Assembly: GCF_000525995.1 (NCBI RefSeq)
Contig: NZ_AODL01000007.1
Span: 379,252-443,251 of the forward strand
Direction: 5' to 3'
Length of the DNA stretch: 64,000 nucleotides
DNA from: Paenilisteria riparia FSL S10-1204
GTDB taxonomy: Bacteria; Bacillota; Bacilli; Lactobacillales; Listeriaceae
Shown piece by piece: positions 30,598 through 41,967 of the stretch. The translations under genes were made by a program, and so were the position numbers. The stretch's first letter is position 1. Every line of letters begins with the position of its first letter. The notes below the pieces were generated by a model. That model saw nothing but the letters and a program-made list of their open reading frames with translations, had not been told where the DNA came from and made no database searches.

Positions 30598-33500
30598 CTA
30601 TTTTTGTTTGGATGGTTTCCTGAGTATCTTTCCACCCTTATCCAAAGTCGCTTTAGCTTTTCCTTTTTTATCTTTCAACTTCCAATGACTCCCTCCATGG
30701 CTATTACCTTTACCGCGATCTCGTTCAACAGTCCATCCATTTTTAGCTTTATAAGCCTGTTTTGAACCTTTTACCCTTTGATTAAAAACTCCTAAGTCTA
30801 CACTTTTACCGCCGTCTCTTTGTAAAGCTTTTGGGATACCGTACTCATCTGCAATAGACAGATGCGTTTTTTTACGCTGACTTTTATTTTTCCATATATT
30901 GCGAGCTGCTTTTAAAGATTTAGCGCCATAATAACTACCACCAATAACTAAAACTCCTGCAGTTGCTATATAGTACACCGCAGGTGCCAAAAAGATGAAA
31001 TTGCCATCAGGATCGATATGCTTTATCGGGTTGTTATGAGTGTAGTTATAACTATTCATGGATTCTGGTTCATCATCATTACCTGAATAGGAATCTCTAG
31101 AAAGGAATACCCCTTGCATTGGATTATAATATCTAGCAATCAAGTAATAAGATGATAGTTCTTCATCATACATATATCCTGCATAACCAAACTTATTCAG
31201 TTTTGCCTCTGCTGATTTTTCATTGGACAGAAGAATATTGCCCCAGGCATCATACTCATACTCAGCGACTACTTCTCCATCTTCATCCGTTAATAAAATT
31301 ACATCCCCATGAGCATTGTACTGATAAAACAAAGTTTTGTTAGCAGCCTTCATTGCTAATCTATAGCCACTAGCATTATAGATATATTGAACTGTTACAA
31401 TATCATTTTCATCCGTTTCATACAACAGATTTATACTATCTTGTTCGTAATAATATTTGGTCTTCTTCCCACCTACATTCTTCTCTATTCGACGATCCCT
31501 ATCATCATACTTGTAAGTAACAAAAGGAGTGCTTTCCCCTCTTTTTGTCACTGATATCAGTTGATCTGCCGCATTCCAAGTATACTGAAAGCGTTCATCT
31601 TCAATTCGATTACCATTAGCATCGTAAAGAATGGACTTATCATTCCACTTGATTAGTTGATTATTTTCATTGTAACTGGCTTTCTGCGATAATAAACCAC
31701 TGGAATCTTTCACCTGTTCTCTATTACCAAAACCATCATAAATATATTCTTTAACCGTGCCATTTGATGTGCTTTCCTGTGTCAATTGGTTAATTTCATC
31801 ATACTCATAAATTGTTTTCCCTTTTTGTTTATTATCAATTCCAATTCTATTGCCTGTATTGTCATACGTATAAGACTCTTCAAAAAGTGAATTTCCCAAT
31901 CTTGTTCCTATCTGCACTTCTGTAACTTTTTGCGTAGTATCGTAATTAAAATTAGTTCCAACACCATTTCCACTAATTATATTTGATACATTTGAAAATT
32001 CATCGAAATCAAAGTAATAACTCTTATTACTGACATTAACCCTAGTATTTTGATCCAGTGAGTTATAAATATAGGATGCCTTGTACTGATAGCTACCATG
32101 AGTTACATTTATCTCTTTGATAGCTTGTCCAAGGCTCTTATCCTCTGAATCCGCCTTCTCTTTATATATTCTTTCTACTAGACTCCCGCGCTCTTCTTGC
32201 TTCACTAAGCGATTAGCATTATCGTATGTTTTAGCTCTAGTAATGTCGTTTATGCCATCATCCATTTTGGTCTCATTACCACTAGCATCAAACTGATACT
32301 GATATGCAACCTCGCCGTTCCATCTGACAATATTGTTCCTATCTGCTGTGTCATACCCTAAGTCAATCTCATTGCCATTTGGCATCGTAATATGACTAAT
32401 ATTTGAATTCAAATCAAAATCATAAGTGGTTTTAGTTCCTAGCGGTGTCGTAAATGATGTTAATTGGTTGTCGACATTGTAAGTGTAATTATAGGTTTTC
32501 TTTTTCTCACCATAATTTAATGACTGCTCTATACTATTGCCATTATCATCATACTTATAAGCAACCGCCGTACCGTTTGCTAGTGTTGTTTTTGTCAGTT
32601 GATTATCCGCGTTGTACTCTAATTTCTTCGTGTTGCCTTTTTCATCGGTTTCTGTCAGCTTGTTGCCGTAGACGTCATATGTGAAGGCCGTTTTGCGGTT
32701 TTCTTCATCGTAGGAAGCGACCACGTAATTGCCGTTTGAATCGTAGGTGTTTTTTGTCATTACTTCGCCATCTAGAATCCGTACATCGTCAAACCAAGCT
32801 TTTCCTGTCGCGCTGTTTTGGAACATGGTGGATACGCGGATGGTTTGGATTGGCTTCGTTGGTTTCACAACAACTGCACTTCGGTTCCAATCGTTGGTTC
32901 CTAGTGGGAATCGTGCGCGTACGTATTCATTTGTACCGTCTGTATAGCGGACATCGGCCCATAACGCGTAGTCATCGCTCAGTTTGCTTGTACCGCTGGC
33001 TTTGGCGTTCTCCGATTTGGACATGCCGGTAATCGTTACTGCTTTTGCGGTTGTTTGATTTAAAGTGACAGTTTGTCTTAGGAAAGCATTTTCTTCTGTC
33101 GTTGCTTTACGTTCATGTTGGACGGAACTGTCGCCGCTGAATGCTTCTGTGTCAGTGATGCGCATCGCCGTTAGGCTAGTGTTGCCAGCACGCACCCAGC
33201 CATCTGCCGTTAGTTCGGTGCTATTCTCCACGCTGTTGTTAACAAGTGGGTTGTAGCTCGACGCAGTACTTCCTTTTTCAAGTTGCACGTTATCATACCA
33301 GACTGTGCCTTTTCCTTTTGCTCCAGCCATTTGCTCGCTCATAAGATATATCAAAACTTTATTGGTTTCTTTCGTTGTTGTAAATGTCATTTGGCGCTTC
33401 AACCAGTTACGATTTCCTTGCATGGTAGCCGCACGGTTCGAGTTCCACACATTGCCATCCGTAACATCTTTACTTGCTGCTGTCTGCAAGCGTGCCATTA

Positions 33501-36500
33501 GGAAAGCATCTGAATTCGTCATATTCGCTGTTTTAATAGTCGCGCTCAACGTGTACGTCGTATTTGGCTCCACATCCACATATTGCGTCGCTGCTGTGTA
33601 ACCTTTCTCCGTACTCGCTCCTTCACTCGAAATTTTGAGAGCACCACTGCCGCCCAAACTACCAGGTCCTTTTTCGCTACTATCAAAACTTAAACCGCCC
33701 GTTGTGTTGCTTTGAAGCATCTTCCAGTTTGGGAGAGTTGCGCCGCCTTCGAAACCATTATTCAATAATAAATTCCCAGCAGCTGACAAATCACCACTGC
33801 CACTTATCGGATTCCCGTAAGCATCATATTGCGTCACAGAAGACATATTGGCTTCCGTCTGAATGGTTTCCGATACTGCATCAGCGCCACTATACGCTGT
33901 CGTTGTTTCGCGATTCTCCGTATCTGTTGCAGAAATCACATCATTATTCTCGTTATACGCGTATTTCTCCGTTCCATAAGGATCAGTCACCGACGTCACA
34001 TTTCCGTCTGCGTCATACGTATACGTCTCTTCTTGCCCTTTCGGACTCACTTCTTTGATTAGGTTATTCGCCTCGTAGCTCGTCGTCGTAGTTAACTTCA
34101 AGCCATCCGCGTCTACAACCACTTTCTCGGGGTTTCCCGCCTGATTATAGGTATAAACCGTCTTCTTACCCTTCGCGTTCACAAGCGTCGCCTCGCGCTT
34201 CTCAGGCGCATAGCTCAGCATCGTCGCTTTTCCAACTGGATCCGTCACTTTCACAAGTTTCTTATCCGTATATTCATAAGCCGTCTTGTATGGCTTCTCA
34301 TCCGTATGTTTTGGATCATAAATCGCCGTCAGCAAGCCATCCGTGTAGCCATAACGATACTGCTTCCCGCGCGGCGTTGTCGACATCGTCAACTGCTTCT
34401 GCGCATCATAGCTAAACGTCACATCACGACTTTCCGGCCCTGAAACCTTCGTAATCTGCGCTCCGCCACTCGCATAACCAAAGCTCACCGTGCGACCCGA
34501 CGCATCCTTCATGCTCGTCAATTTACCGCTAGTATACATGTACGTTAACGTATTGCCGTTCTGATCCTTCTCCGACAACAACTGCCCCACAGCATTAAAC
34601 GCCACTTCCGACTTGTCCTGCTCCACTAGCAAAAAGCCATTTGCAGTCTTCGATAACTCGCTATAAACACCAGCAGGCGCCTCATATTTCGTGTCATTTT
34701 TCGTAAATAGCTGCGTTTTGTTATCCGATTCAAACAAAATCACATCACCATTCGGTTGCTCCGCCACACGCGTTTCCAGCGTACTCGTCCAACCTTTCCC
34801 AAAAAGACCAACCTGGTCATTCTGGCTATTAAAAGTACGGCTAATATTAATACTTGGCCCGCGTCCTTCTAATTCAAAATCCGTCTCACTAAACAAGAAA
34901 TTCCCATTCGTCGCATTCACTTCGCCGCCAATAACAGGAATCGATGTCCAATAATCCACCATCCCTTGTTGCGAACCGACTTGCGGAATCGTTGGCTTGT
35001 AAATACCCGAAATCGCACTAGCCGCCTGTTTGCCCGTCTTCGTATAAGCTTTTACTCGGAAAGCGTATGTTTTCAAATGACCTAGCGTTCCGCCCGAGTT
35101 CTTATATACCGGCGACGGGTCTTGCGCTAATTCCGCGCCTTTTCCATCCGTATGAAGCTCCCAGCCACCTGCTGCAATCTCTGCATTCGTTGGCCAAAGT
35201 CCTTTATTCTGCGTCGTCCAAGTCGTCTTATTTCCAACATCAAATTCGACATCTTTTTTCCCGTCAAACATTGTCACGATGTAACCTTCTGCATTTGCAA
35301 CAGGCGCCCAATTCACTTGCACATAACCGGTATTCGTCCCCGCCAAATTGGCATAGGCTTTCCCAGTCGGTGCTGCTGGCGTCTCTATCGGCATGTACAC
35401 ATCCGTAATATCCGATGTCGGGCTGTCTCCACCTGGGAACGTCGCCACAATCCGCACTATATATTTCAGCTGGTTTCGTAATCCAAAAGTACTGCCAGCT
35501 TGATAGCCATTCTCATAGAGTTCCCGCGGATCATTCGCAAATTCTACACCCTTGCCATCGGTATGGAAATCAAATTCTCCCTCATCAATCTCCGCTTGCG
35601 TCGGAAAAATACCCTTTCCTTTCGAAGTCCAAGATGTGACGTTTCCAACAGGGAACTGCTGATAATTATACCCGTTGGACAAAATCACTTTGTAGCCAGT
35701 AGCACCCGGCACCGCGTTCCACGTCAAATCCATATACCCCGTGCCAGTCCCCGGACCATTCGATGTCGTTTTCACCGTCGCTTTGGCAGGTTGCGCATAC
35801 GAATACGTCACTTCCAAATACGGCACATTTTTACCCGTTTCCGTCGCGGTGAACTTCTTCCAAAAACCTTGCGTGTTCGTCGTATGCATCATGAAGCCAT
35901 AGTTCACCCGCGTGCCCTGCGCCCACGCCTGCACCGTATCCTTCACGTTAAAACTAGCCCACTGATCCCGGCCAACGTTCGTTTGCGCAATATTCGTCGC
36001 TGTCGGTTTATTATTCCACGTAATCGCGCCCGGCGTCCACGCACCCTTGACCTCATCCAGTTTCACCAAGTTCGGCGTAGATGGGTAGTAATGCCATGTC
36101 GCATACGCCTTGAACGTCGCGGACTCAATCGATGCCTTCGCTAAAGATGACACATCCGGCTTAATGTACGCGTAGTTAATCCCTGTCGTGCCGTCATATT
36201 GACCAACAGATAACGTATACTCACCTTGTCCCGCGTCCCACAATTTACTTCCCGAATAATTCGTCGTCGGATAAGCACTCGCAATATGAGCATCCGTCAC
36301 TTTCTTTAACTGCACACTCGGATCAATATACACCGGATATTCACGATTTTCCGCTTTCAACCAGTCCGCATCAGCAACCACTTGTAGCGCATAAGCCGTA
36401 CTCGTCAAAGCCTCCAATTTGAATTCCACCGCATCCGAACTCGCCGCATTACCAGACTTCTCGTCCACATTCGAGTCCGACATCACCGGTTTTGGCAGTT

Positions 36501-37170
36501 CAAATACTACCTTGCCCTTACGGTTCGTAAACGTAATCGAACCATCCTCCAACTGCTCAACTTTCAGCTTCGTGTCTAATCGGAAATTATACATATTAAA
36601 TCCATTATATTCATTAACAACAATGTCTTCTTTCACAGACGTGTTAAAATGCAAATTCCGCAAATCCGTGTTCGGCAAAACATCTTTAAATCGCACTTCA
36701 TTACCGTCAACGCTTGATTCCACGTCCTTTACGGCAGTCAGTTCCTTCTCGCCCTCAGCAGATTCAAAACGAAACGCAATCGCTTCATTCCCTTCGCCAA
36801 AAACACTATACTTCCCGTCTTCCATCTTCGGTAAAAAACTTGCCTTAATTTCAGTACGTTCCGCTTCGATAACATTATCTTCCGTCGTCACCAAATCGTT
36901 CGACACCCGTTCCCACTCGCCATCTTCCTTCACATTCACAGGCTCCGTGAAAATCTGTTTCGTAAACGTCCCATTCTGATTATCATAAACAATCTCATTC
37001 TCCGTACGTTCCTCAACCAACTCAACCGGTTTCGCTTGCACCGTCGTTTTCGGCGTTGGAACAACATCTCCCTTGACTTCCTCAGCCCGCGGTTCAAATG
37101 CCGGTAAAGTCGAAACTACCAAAGCAATAACCATCCAGACTAACAACCCTTTTTTCAGCCACATCTTCAT
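30598..37170 (-). CDS. WapA/Rhs-type wall-associated polymorphic toxin
   Basis: A 2190-residue secreted contact-dependent toxin. Order: signal peptide (1-29), N-terminal beta region, DNRLRE-type domain (about 280-450; HIASAYPTTNYSGSKLWDAG), two fibronectin-III-like repeats, the DUF6531 start of the Rhs core (GGEVNATNGNFLFSETDFEL), many YD repeats interrupted by two carbohydrate-binding-like modules, and the Rhs end signature NPIKHIDPDGN. The variable tip (last ~135 residues) starts with a hydrophobic helix and ends with the motif DRGKGNSHGGSHWKLKD. This tip pattern recalls 'novel toxin 21'-type polymorphic toxin tips; its activity is not provable here. AGAGGAG precedes the ATG. Confidence 0.92.
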   Translation of the reverse strand: MKMWLKKGLLVWMVIALVVSTLPAFEPRAEEVKGDVVPTPKTTVQAKPVELVEERTENEIVYDNQNGTFTKQIFTEPVNVKEDGEWERVSNDLVTTEDNVIEAERTEIKASFLPKMEDGKYSVFGEGNEAIAFRFESAEGEKELTAVKDVESSVDGNEVRFKDVLPNTDLRNLHFNTSVKEDIVVNEYNGFNMYNFRLDTKLKVEQLEDGSITFTNRKGKVVFELPKPVMSDSNVDEKSGNAASSDAVEFKLEALTSTAYALQVVADADWLKAENREYPVYIDPSVQLKKVTDAHIASAYPTTNYSGSKLWDAGQGEYTLSVGQYDGTTGINYAYIKPDVSSLAKASIESATFKAYATWHYYPSTPNLVKLDEVKGAWTPGAITWNNKPTATNIAQTNVGRDQWASFNVKDTVQAWAQGTRVNYGFMMHTTNTQGFWKKFTATETGKNVPYLEVTYSYAQPAKATVKTTSNGPGTGTGYMDLTWNAVPGATGYKVILSNGYNYQQFPVGNVTSWTSKGKGIFPTQAEIDEGEFDFHTDGKGVEFANDPRELYENGYQAGSTFGLRNQLKYIVRIVATFPGGDSPTSDITDVYMPIETPAAPTGKAYANLAGTNTGYVQVNWAPVANAEGYIVTMFDGKKDVEFDVGNKTTWTTQNKGLWPTNAEIAAGGWELHTDGKGAELAQDPSPVYKNSGGTLGHLKTYAFRVKAYTKTGKQAASAISGIYKPTIPQVGSQQGMVDYWTSIPVIGGEVNATNGNFLFSETDFELEGRGPSINISRTFNSQNDQVGLFGKGWTSTLETRVAEQPNGDVILFESDNKTQLFTKNDTKYEAPAGVYSELSKTANGFLLVEQDKSEVAFNAVGQLLSEKDQNGNTLTYMYTSGKLTSMKDASGRTVSFGYASGGAQITKVSGPESRDVTFSYDAQKQLTMSTTPRGKQYRYGYTDGLLTAIYDPKHTDEKPYKTAYEYTDKKLVKVTDPVGKATMLSYAPEKREATLVNAKGKKTVYTYNQAGNPEKVVVDADGLKLTTTTSYEANNLIKEVSPKGQEETYTYDADGNVTSVTDPYGTEKYAYNENNDVISATDTENRETTTAYSGADAVSETIQTEANMSSVTQYDAYGNPISGSGDLSAAGNLLLNNGFEGGATLPNWKMLQSNTTGGLSFDSSEKGPGSLGGSGALKISSEGASTEKGYTAATQYVDVEPNTTYTLSATIKTANMTNSDAFLMARLQTAASKDVTDGNVWNSNRAATMQGNRNWLKRQMTFTTTKETNKVLIYLMSEQMAGAKGKGTVWYDNVQLEKGSTASSYNPLVNNSVENSTELTADGWVRAGNTSLTAMRITDTEAFSGDSSVQHERKATTEENAFLRQTVTLNQTTAKAVTITGMSKSENAKASGTSKLSDDYALWADVRYTDGTNEYVRARFPLGTNDWNRSAVVVKPTKPIQTIRVSTMFQNSATGKAWFDDVRILDGEVMTKNTYDSNGNYVVASYDEENRKTAFTYDVYGNKLTETDEKGNTKKLEYNADNQLTKTTLANGTAVAYKYDDNGNSIEQSLNYGEKKKTYNYTYNVDNQLTSFTTPLGTKTTYDFDLNSNISHITMPNGNEIDLGYDTADRNNIVRWNGEVAYQYQFDASGNETKMDDGINDITRAKTYDNANRLVKQEERGSLVERIYKEKADSEDKSLGQAIKEINVTHGSYQYKASYIYNSLDQNTRVNVSNKSYYFDFDEFSNVSNIISGNGVGTNFNYDTTQKVTEVQIGTRLGNSLFEESYTYDNTGNRIGIDNKQKGKTIYEYDEINQLTQESTSNGTVKEYIYDGFGNREQVKDSSGLLSQKASYNENNQLIKWNDKSILYDANGNRIEDERFQYTWNAADQLISVTKRGESTPFVTYKYDDRDRRIEKNVGGKKTKYYYEQDSINLLYETDENDIVTVQYIYNASGYRLAMKAANKTLFYQYNAHGDVILLTDEDGEVVAEYEYDAWGNILLSNEKSAEAKLNKFGYAGYMYDEELSSYYLIARYYNPMQGVFLSRDSYSGNDDEPESMNSYNYTHNNPIKHIDPDGNFIFLAPAVYYIATAGVLVIGGSYYGAKSLKAARNIWKNKSQRKKTHLSIADEYGIPKALQRDGGKSVDLGVFNQRVKGSKQAYKAKNGWTVERDRGKGNSHGGSHWKLKDKKGKAKATLDKGGKILRKPSKQK

Positions 37171-37402
37171 GCAAAAACTCCTCTGTTTTTCGTATTTTTT
37201 CTAGCTCTCCCTTAGGTGAAAATGTTCACCAACTTTTAAAGTAACATATTTTATACTGAAAAACAATTCTTTTTTTCGAATAAATCAATATTCACACACA
37301 ATTCACAAAAAACCTATTTACACACAGTAAAAATCTCCAAAACACCTCCTTACCACTTATTATACGAACATACGTTTGATTTGTAAATAGAGGGAGTCTC
37401 CC
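37171..37402. other. AT-rich intergenic region upstream of the Rhs gene
   Basis: Separates divergent rhs and bglA. It contains no ORF with a ribosome site and no recognised RNA. It should include the rhs promoter but no clear -35/-10 pair is claimed. Confidence 0.45.
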
Positions 37403-37555
37403 AACTTGAAAAGCTGAACGGGCTCGTTCAGCTCCGAAAAAAACTGGAGCGGCCGCAATAAAAATCCTCTTTTGATTTTTATGGAGGGCGTGAAGTTTTC
37501 GAGGAGCTAGCCCGTGAAGCTAGATCCGGAGGCACCAAATGTGACGCCATACTCT
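37403..37555 (+). repeat. Structured intergenic repeat, copy A
   Basis: About 145 bp matching copy B (39485-39650, opposite strand) at most positions, with the invariant core ACTGGAGCGGCCGCA and TGGAGGGCGTGAAGTTT. Predicted helices: ACGGGCT (37418-37424) with AGCCCGT (37509-37515), and AAAAATC/GATTTTT (37460-37466/37474-37480) around loop CTCTTTT. In copy B the partner strands change together, which supports an RNA-level structure. A minus-copy reading frame exists in B but has a stop here, so it is not a gene. Confidence 0.75.
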
Positions 37556-37740
37556 GCAAACAAAACATTGTCTCCCATCACAATACTCCGAAAGGAAGGC
37601 AGTTTCATTTCATTCAACTGCATATTTAGGTTCTAACTCAGCAAAGCTCCCCGCTATGAAACACTACGTTCCACCCCTGAAACATATTCCAACCCACTGA
37701 AACATTGACCCGAATCGCCAAATAATATTTACTTTCACCT

Positions 37741-37754
37741 CGAAACCGTTTACA
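37741..37754 (+). promoter_or_regulatory. cre site upstream of bglA
   Basis: CGAAACCGTTTACA matches the cre consensus at 13 of 14 positions, 57 bp before the start codon. It implies CcpA control of the beta-glucoside genes. Confidence 0.75.
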
Positions 37755-37759
37755 TTTAA

Positions 37760-39256
<1,497 letters not shown>

Positions 39257-39314
39257 AAATAGGGTTCACCGGGCATGGCTTGAAGCACGTCTGGTGAATA
39301 TGGTTTGGTTGAAG

Positions 39315-39328
39315 AGAAAGCGTTAACA
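39315..39328 (+). promoter_or_regulatory. cre site between bglA and the PTS gene
   Basis: AGAAAGCGTTAACA matches cre at 13 of 14 positions. It suggests the PTS gene has its own catabolite-controlled promoter. Confidence 0.65.
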
Positions 39329-39484
39329 AAACTGGGTTTGTTGTGGTTCTTATGAAGCGTGCTTTGCTGAATTAGAGCCTCAATATGCATAGGAACGAAG
39401 TGAGTATGTAATCCATTAGTGGTTCTTATGACAGTGAGCTTAGAATGACTTGGGATTGGGAGGTTAGTGGGTGTTTGGGCATGT

Positions 39485-39650
39485 AAGGATTTGGCGTCTT
39501 GTTCGGCGCCTCCGGATCCAGCCTCAAGAGCCAGCCCTTCGGAAACTTCACGCCCTCCAAAAAAGTCAAAAGAGGACTTTTTCTGCGGCCGCTCCAGTTT
39601 CTTTCAGGGCTAAACGGGCTCTTTCGGCTTTTCAATTCGGCTTTTCAATT
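39485..39650 (-). repeat. Structured intergenic repeat, copy B
   Basis: Reverse-orientation copy of 37403-37555. Long helix AAGAGCC (minus strand 39623-39617) with GGCTCTT (39532-39526) and hairpin AAAAAGTC/GACTTTTT around the same CTCTTTT loop (39582-39559). Compared with copy A, four base pairs are changed on both strands. It ends 19 bp before the PTS EIIC start codon, transcribed away from that gene if expressed on its own strand. Confidence 0.75.
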
Positions 39651-39668
39651 TAGAAAGGGGTTTATACA

Positions 39669-41030
39669 ATGAGTTTAATGACAAAATTTGAACATGGGAT
39701 GGAGAAAGCGCTTGTACCGGTTGCCAATAAGCTGAATTCACAGCGGCACATTGCTGCCATTCGTGATGCTTTTATTTTAGTTTTCCCATTAATTATGGCG
39801 GGCTCTATCATCCTATTAATTAACTTCGCGGTACTTAGTCCAGACGGATTTATCGCAAAAATCTTATTCTTAGGTAAAATATTCCCGAATCTTGCGGAGG
39901 CTCAAGCGATTTTTGCGCCAGTATTACAAGGTTCAACCAACATTATGGCCATTCTTATTACATTTTTAGTAGCACGTAATTTAGCAATTTTCTTCCAGCA
40001 AGATGATTTATTATGTGGTTTGACAGCGATAGGCTCGTTCTTCATCATCTACACGCCTTACTTAGTTGTCGATAACCAAGCATACATGACTACAAAATTC
40101 TTAGGAGCCCAAGGTCTTTTCGTAGCTCTAATCGTTGGTATTATTACAGGGGAAGTCTTCAGCCGTCTTGCACGTGCGCCTAGACTTACAATCAAAATGC
40201 CAGCTCAAGTTCCACCAGCAGTTTCTCGTTCTTTTAAAGTATTGATTCCAGTTATCTTAGTTATGATCTTGTTCTCTGTTTTGAACTATTTAATCACATT
40301 AATCGCTCCAGAAGGTTTGCATGACCTTGTTTATACAGTGATTCAATCACCACTAAAAGACATGGGTACGAATATTTATTCTGTACTATTACTTGGTTTT
40401 ATTTCCAACTTACTATGGGTTCTTGGTATTCACGGACCAAATACGATTGCTGCGATTCGTGACACCATTTTCACAGAGCCTAACTTAGCAAACTTAAACT
40501 ATGTAGCCTCACACGGTTCTGCATGGGGCGCGCCTTACCCAACAACTTGGGCAGGTCTAAATGACGCTTTTGCGAACTATGGTGGTTCTGGTATGACGCT
40601 CGGTCTTTTGATTGCGATTTTCATTGCTTCTAAACGTGCCGATCACCGCGATATTGCGAAACTTTCGATTGCACCAGGTCTTTTCAACATCAATGAACCG
40701 GTTATTTTCGGTCTTCCAATCGTGCTGAATCCGATTATGGTTATTCCGTTCATCTTTGTTCCAGCAATCAACACATTAATCGGTTACTTCTTCATTCACT
40801 TCAAAATCATTCCGCCAGTGGCCTATCAAGTACCTTGGACAACACCAGGTCCACTCATTCCGTTCCTTGGTACCGGAGGAAATTGGCTCGCATTACTTGT
40901 CGGTCTGCTCTGCCTAGGCGTTGCAACCTTGTGTTACCTACCGTTCGTTCTTGTATCTAATAAAGTAGCCGCAAGTGACGCACAAATGGACGCAAACGCG
41001 ACAGAATCAGCAATAGCTACTGAAAAATAG
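39669..41030 (+). CDS. PTS lactose/cellobiose-family EIIC permease
   Basis: A 453-residue membrane transporter with about ten hydrophobic segments. Family features are the N-terminal MTKFEHGMEKALVPVANKL, the region LGIHGPNTIAAIRDTIF and FNINEPVIFGLPIVLNP with the substrate-binding Glu. AGAAAGGGG precedes the ATG. No EIIA or EIIB gene lies in this cluster; in L. monocytogenes an EIIB gene sits beside the EIIC, and here that place is taken by the repeat, so EIIA/EIIB must come from elsewhere. The substrate is probably cellobiose or an aryl-beta-glucoside. Confidence 0.92.
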   Translation: MSLMTKFEHGMEKALVPVANKLNSQRHIAAIRDAFILVFPLIMAGSIILLINFAVLSPDGFIAKILFLGKIFPNLAEAQAIFAPVLQGSTNIMAILITFLVARNLAIFFQQDDLLCGLTAIGSFFIIYTPYLVVDNQAYMTTKFLGAQGLFVALIVGIITGEVFSRLARAPRLTIKMPAQVPPAVSRSFKVLIPVILVMILFSVLNYLITLIAPEGLHDLVYTVIQSPLKDMGTNIYSVLLLGFISNLLWVLGIHGPNTIAAIRDTIFTEPNLANLNYVASHGSAWGAPYPTTWAGLNDAFANYGGSGMTLGLLIAIFIASKRADHRDIAKLSIAPGLFNINEPVIFGLPIVLNPIMVIPFIFVPAINTLIGYFFIHFKIIPPVAYQVPWTTPGPLIPFLGTGGNWLALLVGLLCLGVATLCYLPFVLVSNKVAASDAQMDANATESAIATEK

Positions 41031-41043
41031 GAGTTGAAAAAAT

Positions 41044-41921
41044 TTGAAAAACCTGGCAGCATTTGATATTGGTGGAACAACCTTAAAAATGGGACTCGTT
41101 TCAAGCGAAGGCACCATTATCCAACATGAAAAAATGACAATTCCTGATTTTGATGGCGAACTAATATTAGCAGGAATTTCAGATTATACGAAAAACATGA
41201 TGTAGCGGGCATTGCAATCAGCGCGCCCGGCTACATCAACCCAAAAACTGGCTTCATCACGATGGGCGGTGCCATCCGCGCTTTCGATAACTTTCCACTT
41301 CGCGAATACCTAGAAGAAAAAACAGGTCTTCCCGTCACTGTAGAAAACGACGCGAACTGCGTTGCCCTTTGCGAAAAATGGGTCGGCGGCGCACAAGACC
41401 TAGATAATTTTCTATGTATGACCGTCGGAACAGGTATCGGCGGCGGCATTTTCATCGACGGCAAGCTGTACAGCGGCTCTAAATTCCGCGCTGGCGAATT
41501 CGGCTACCTTTTTAGCGACCGTCCAGGCAGTTTCGAACCTGGCCGCTACACGATGAACCAAACAACAACCATGCTCGTTTTGCGTCGCCAATACGCCGCA
41601 CATACTGGCAAGGCGCTTCAGGAAGTCACAGGCGAAGAAATTTTTGCGGCGTACGACAATCATGACCCTATCGCTGAAAAATTGATTCACGACTTCTACA
41701 CAGGTCTTTGTAGCGGTTTGTACAATCTGATTTACTGCTTCGATCCAAGCCATATCTTCATCGGCGGCGGTATCACAGATCGACCAACCTTCCTAGACGA
41801 GCTAAAACATCACATGGCCTTCTTCGGCCTTCGCGATACCGAACTCGAACTCGTCTCCCACAAAAACCAAGCCGGCCTTCTAGGCGCAGCATATCACCAC
41901 TTATTGTTAACTAAAATATAA
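41044..41921 (+). CDS. ROK-family sugar/beta-glucoside kinase, frameshifted
   Basis: A ROK kinase starting at TTG 41044 behind AGGAG. The N-terminal phosphate loop is AFDIGGTTLKMGLV, and the catalytic Asp region is VENDANCVALCEKW followed by GTGIGGGIF. The frame stops at 41202 after a one-base loss near 41184-41188. Restoring one T gives DYYEKHDVAGIAIS and continues to 41921, about 292 residues in all. The usual ROK zinc motif (CxCGxxGCxE) is absent, as in some Listeria-type beta-glucoside kinases. With bglA and the EIIC it would phosphorylate released sugars or whole beta-glucosides. Confidence 0.85.
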
Positions 41922-41967
41922 AAAACAAGGCGGAAAATTCCTGAATCGGAGCTTTCCGCCTTGTTTT
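41922..41967. terminator. Bidirectional terminator
   Basis: AAAACAAGGCGGAAA (41922-41936) and its exact complement (41953-41967) form a 15-bp stem flanked by A and T runs, between the convergent kinase and RpiR genes. Confidence 0.93.

Noticed and set aside
35500..36144. 214-codon plus-strand ORF antisense to the Rhs gene
   Set aside because: Arg/His-rich composition and no ribosome site; a shadow of the opposite-strand coding sequence.
39426..39635. Minus-strand ORF of 69 codons across repeat copy B (contains NWSGRRKSPLLTFLEGVKF)
   Set aside because: The matching frame in copy A carries a stop, there is no ribosome site, and the base changes follow RNA pairing rather than codon positions.
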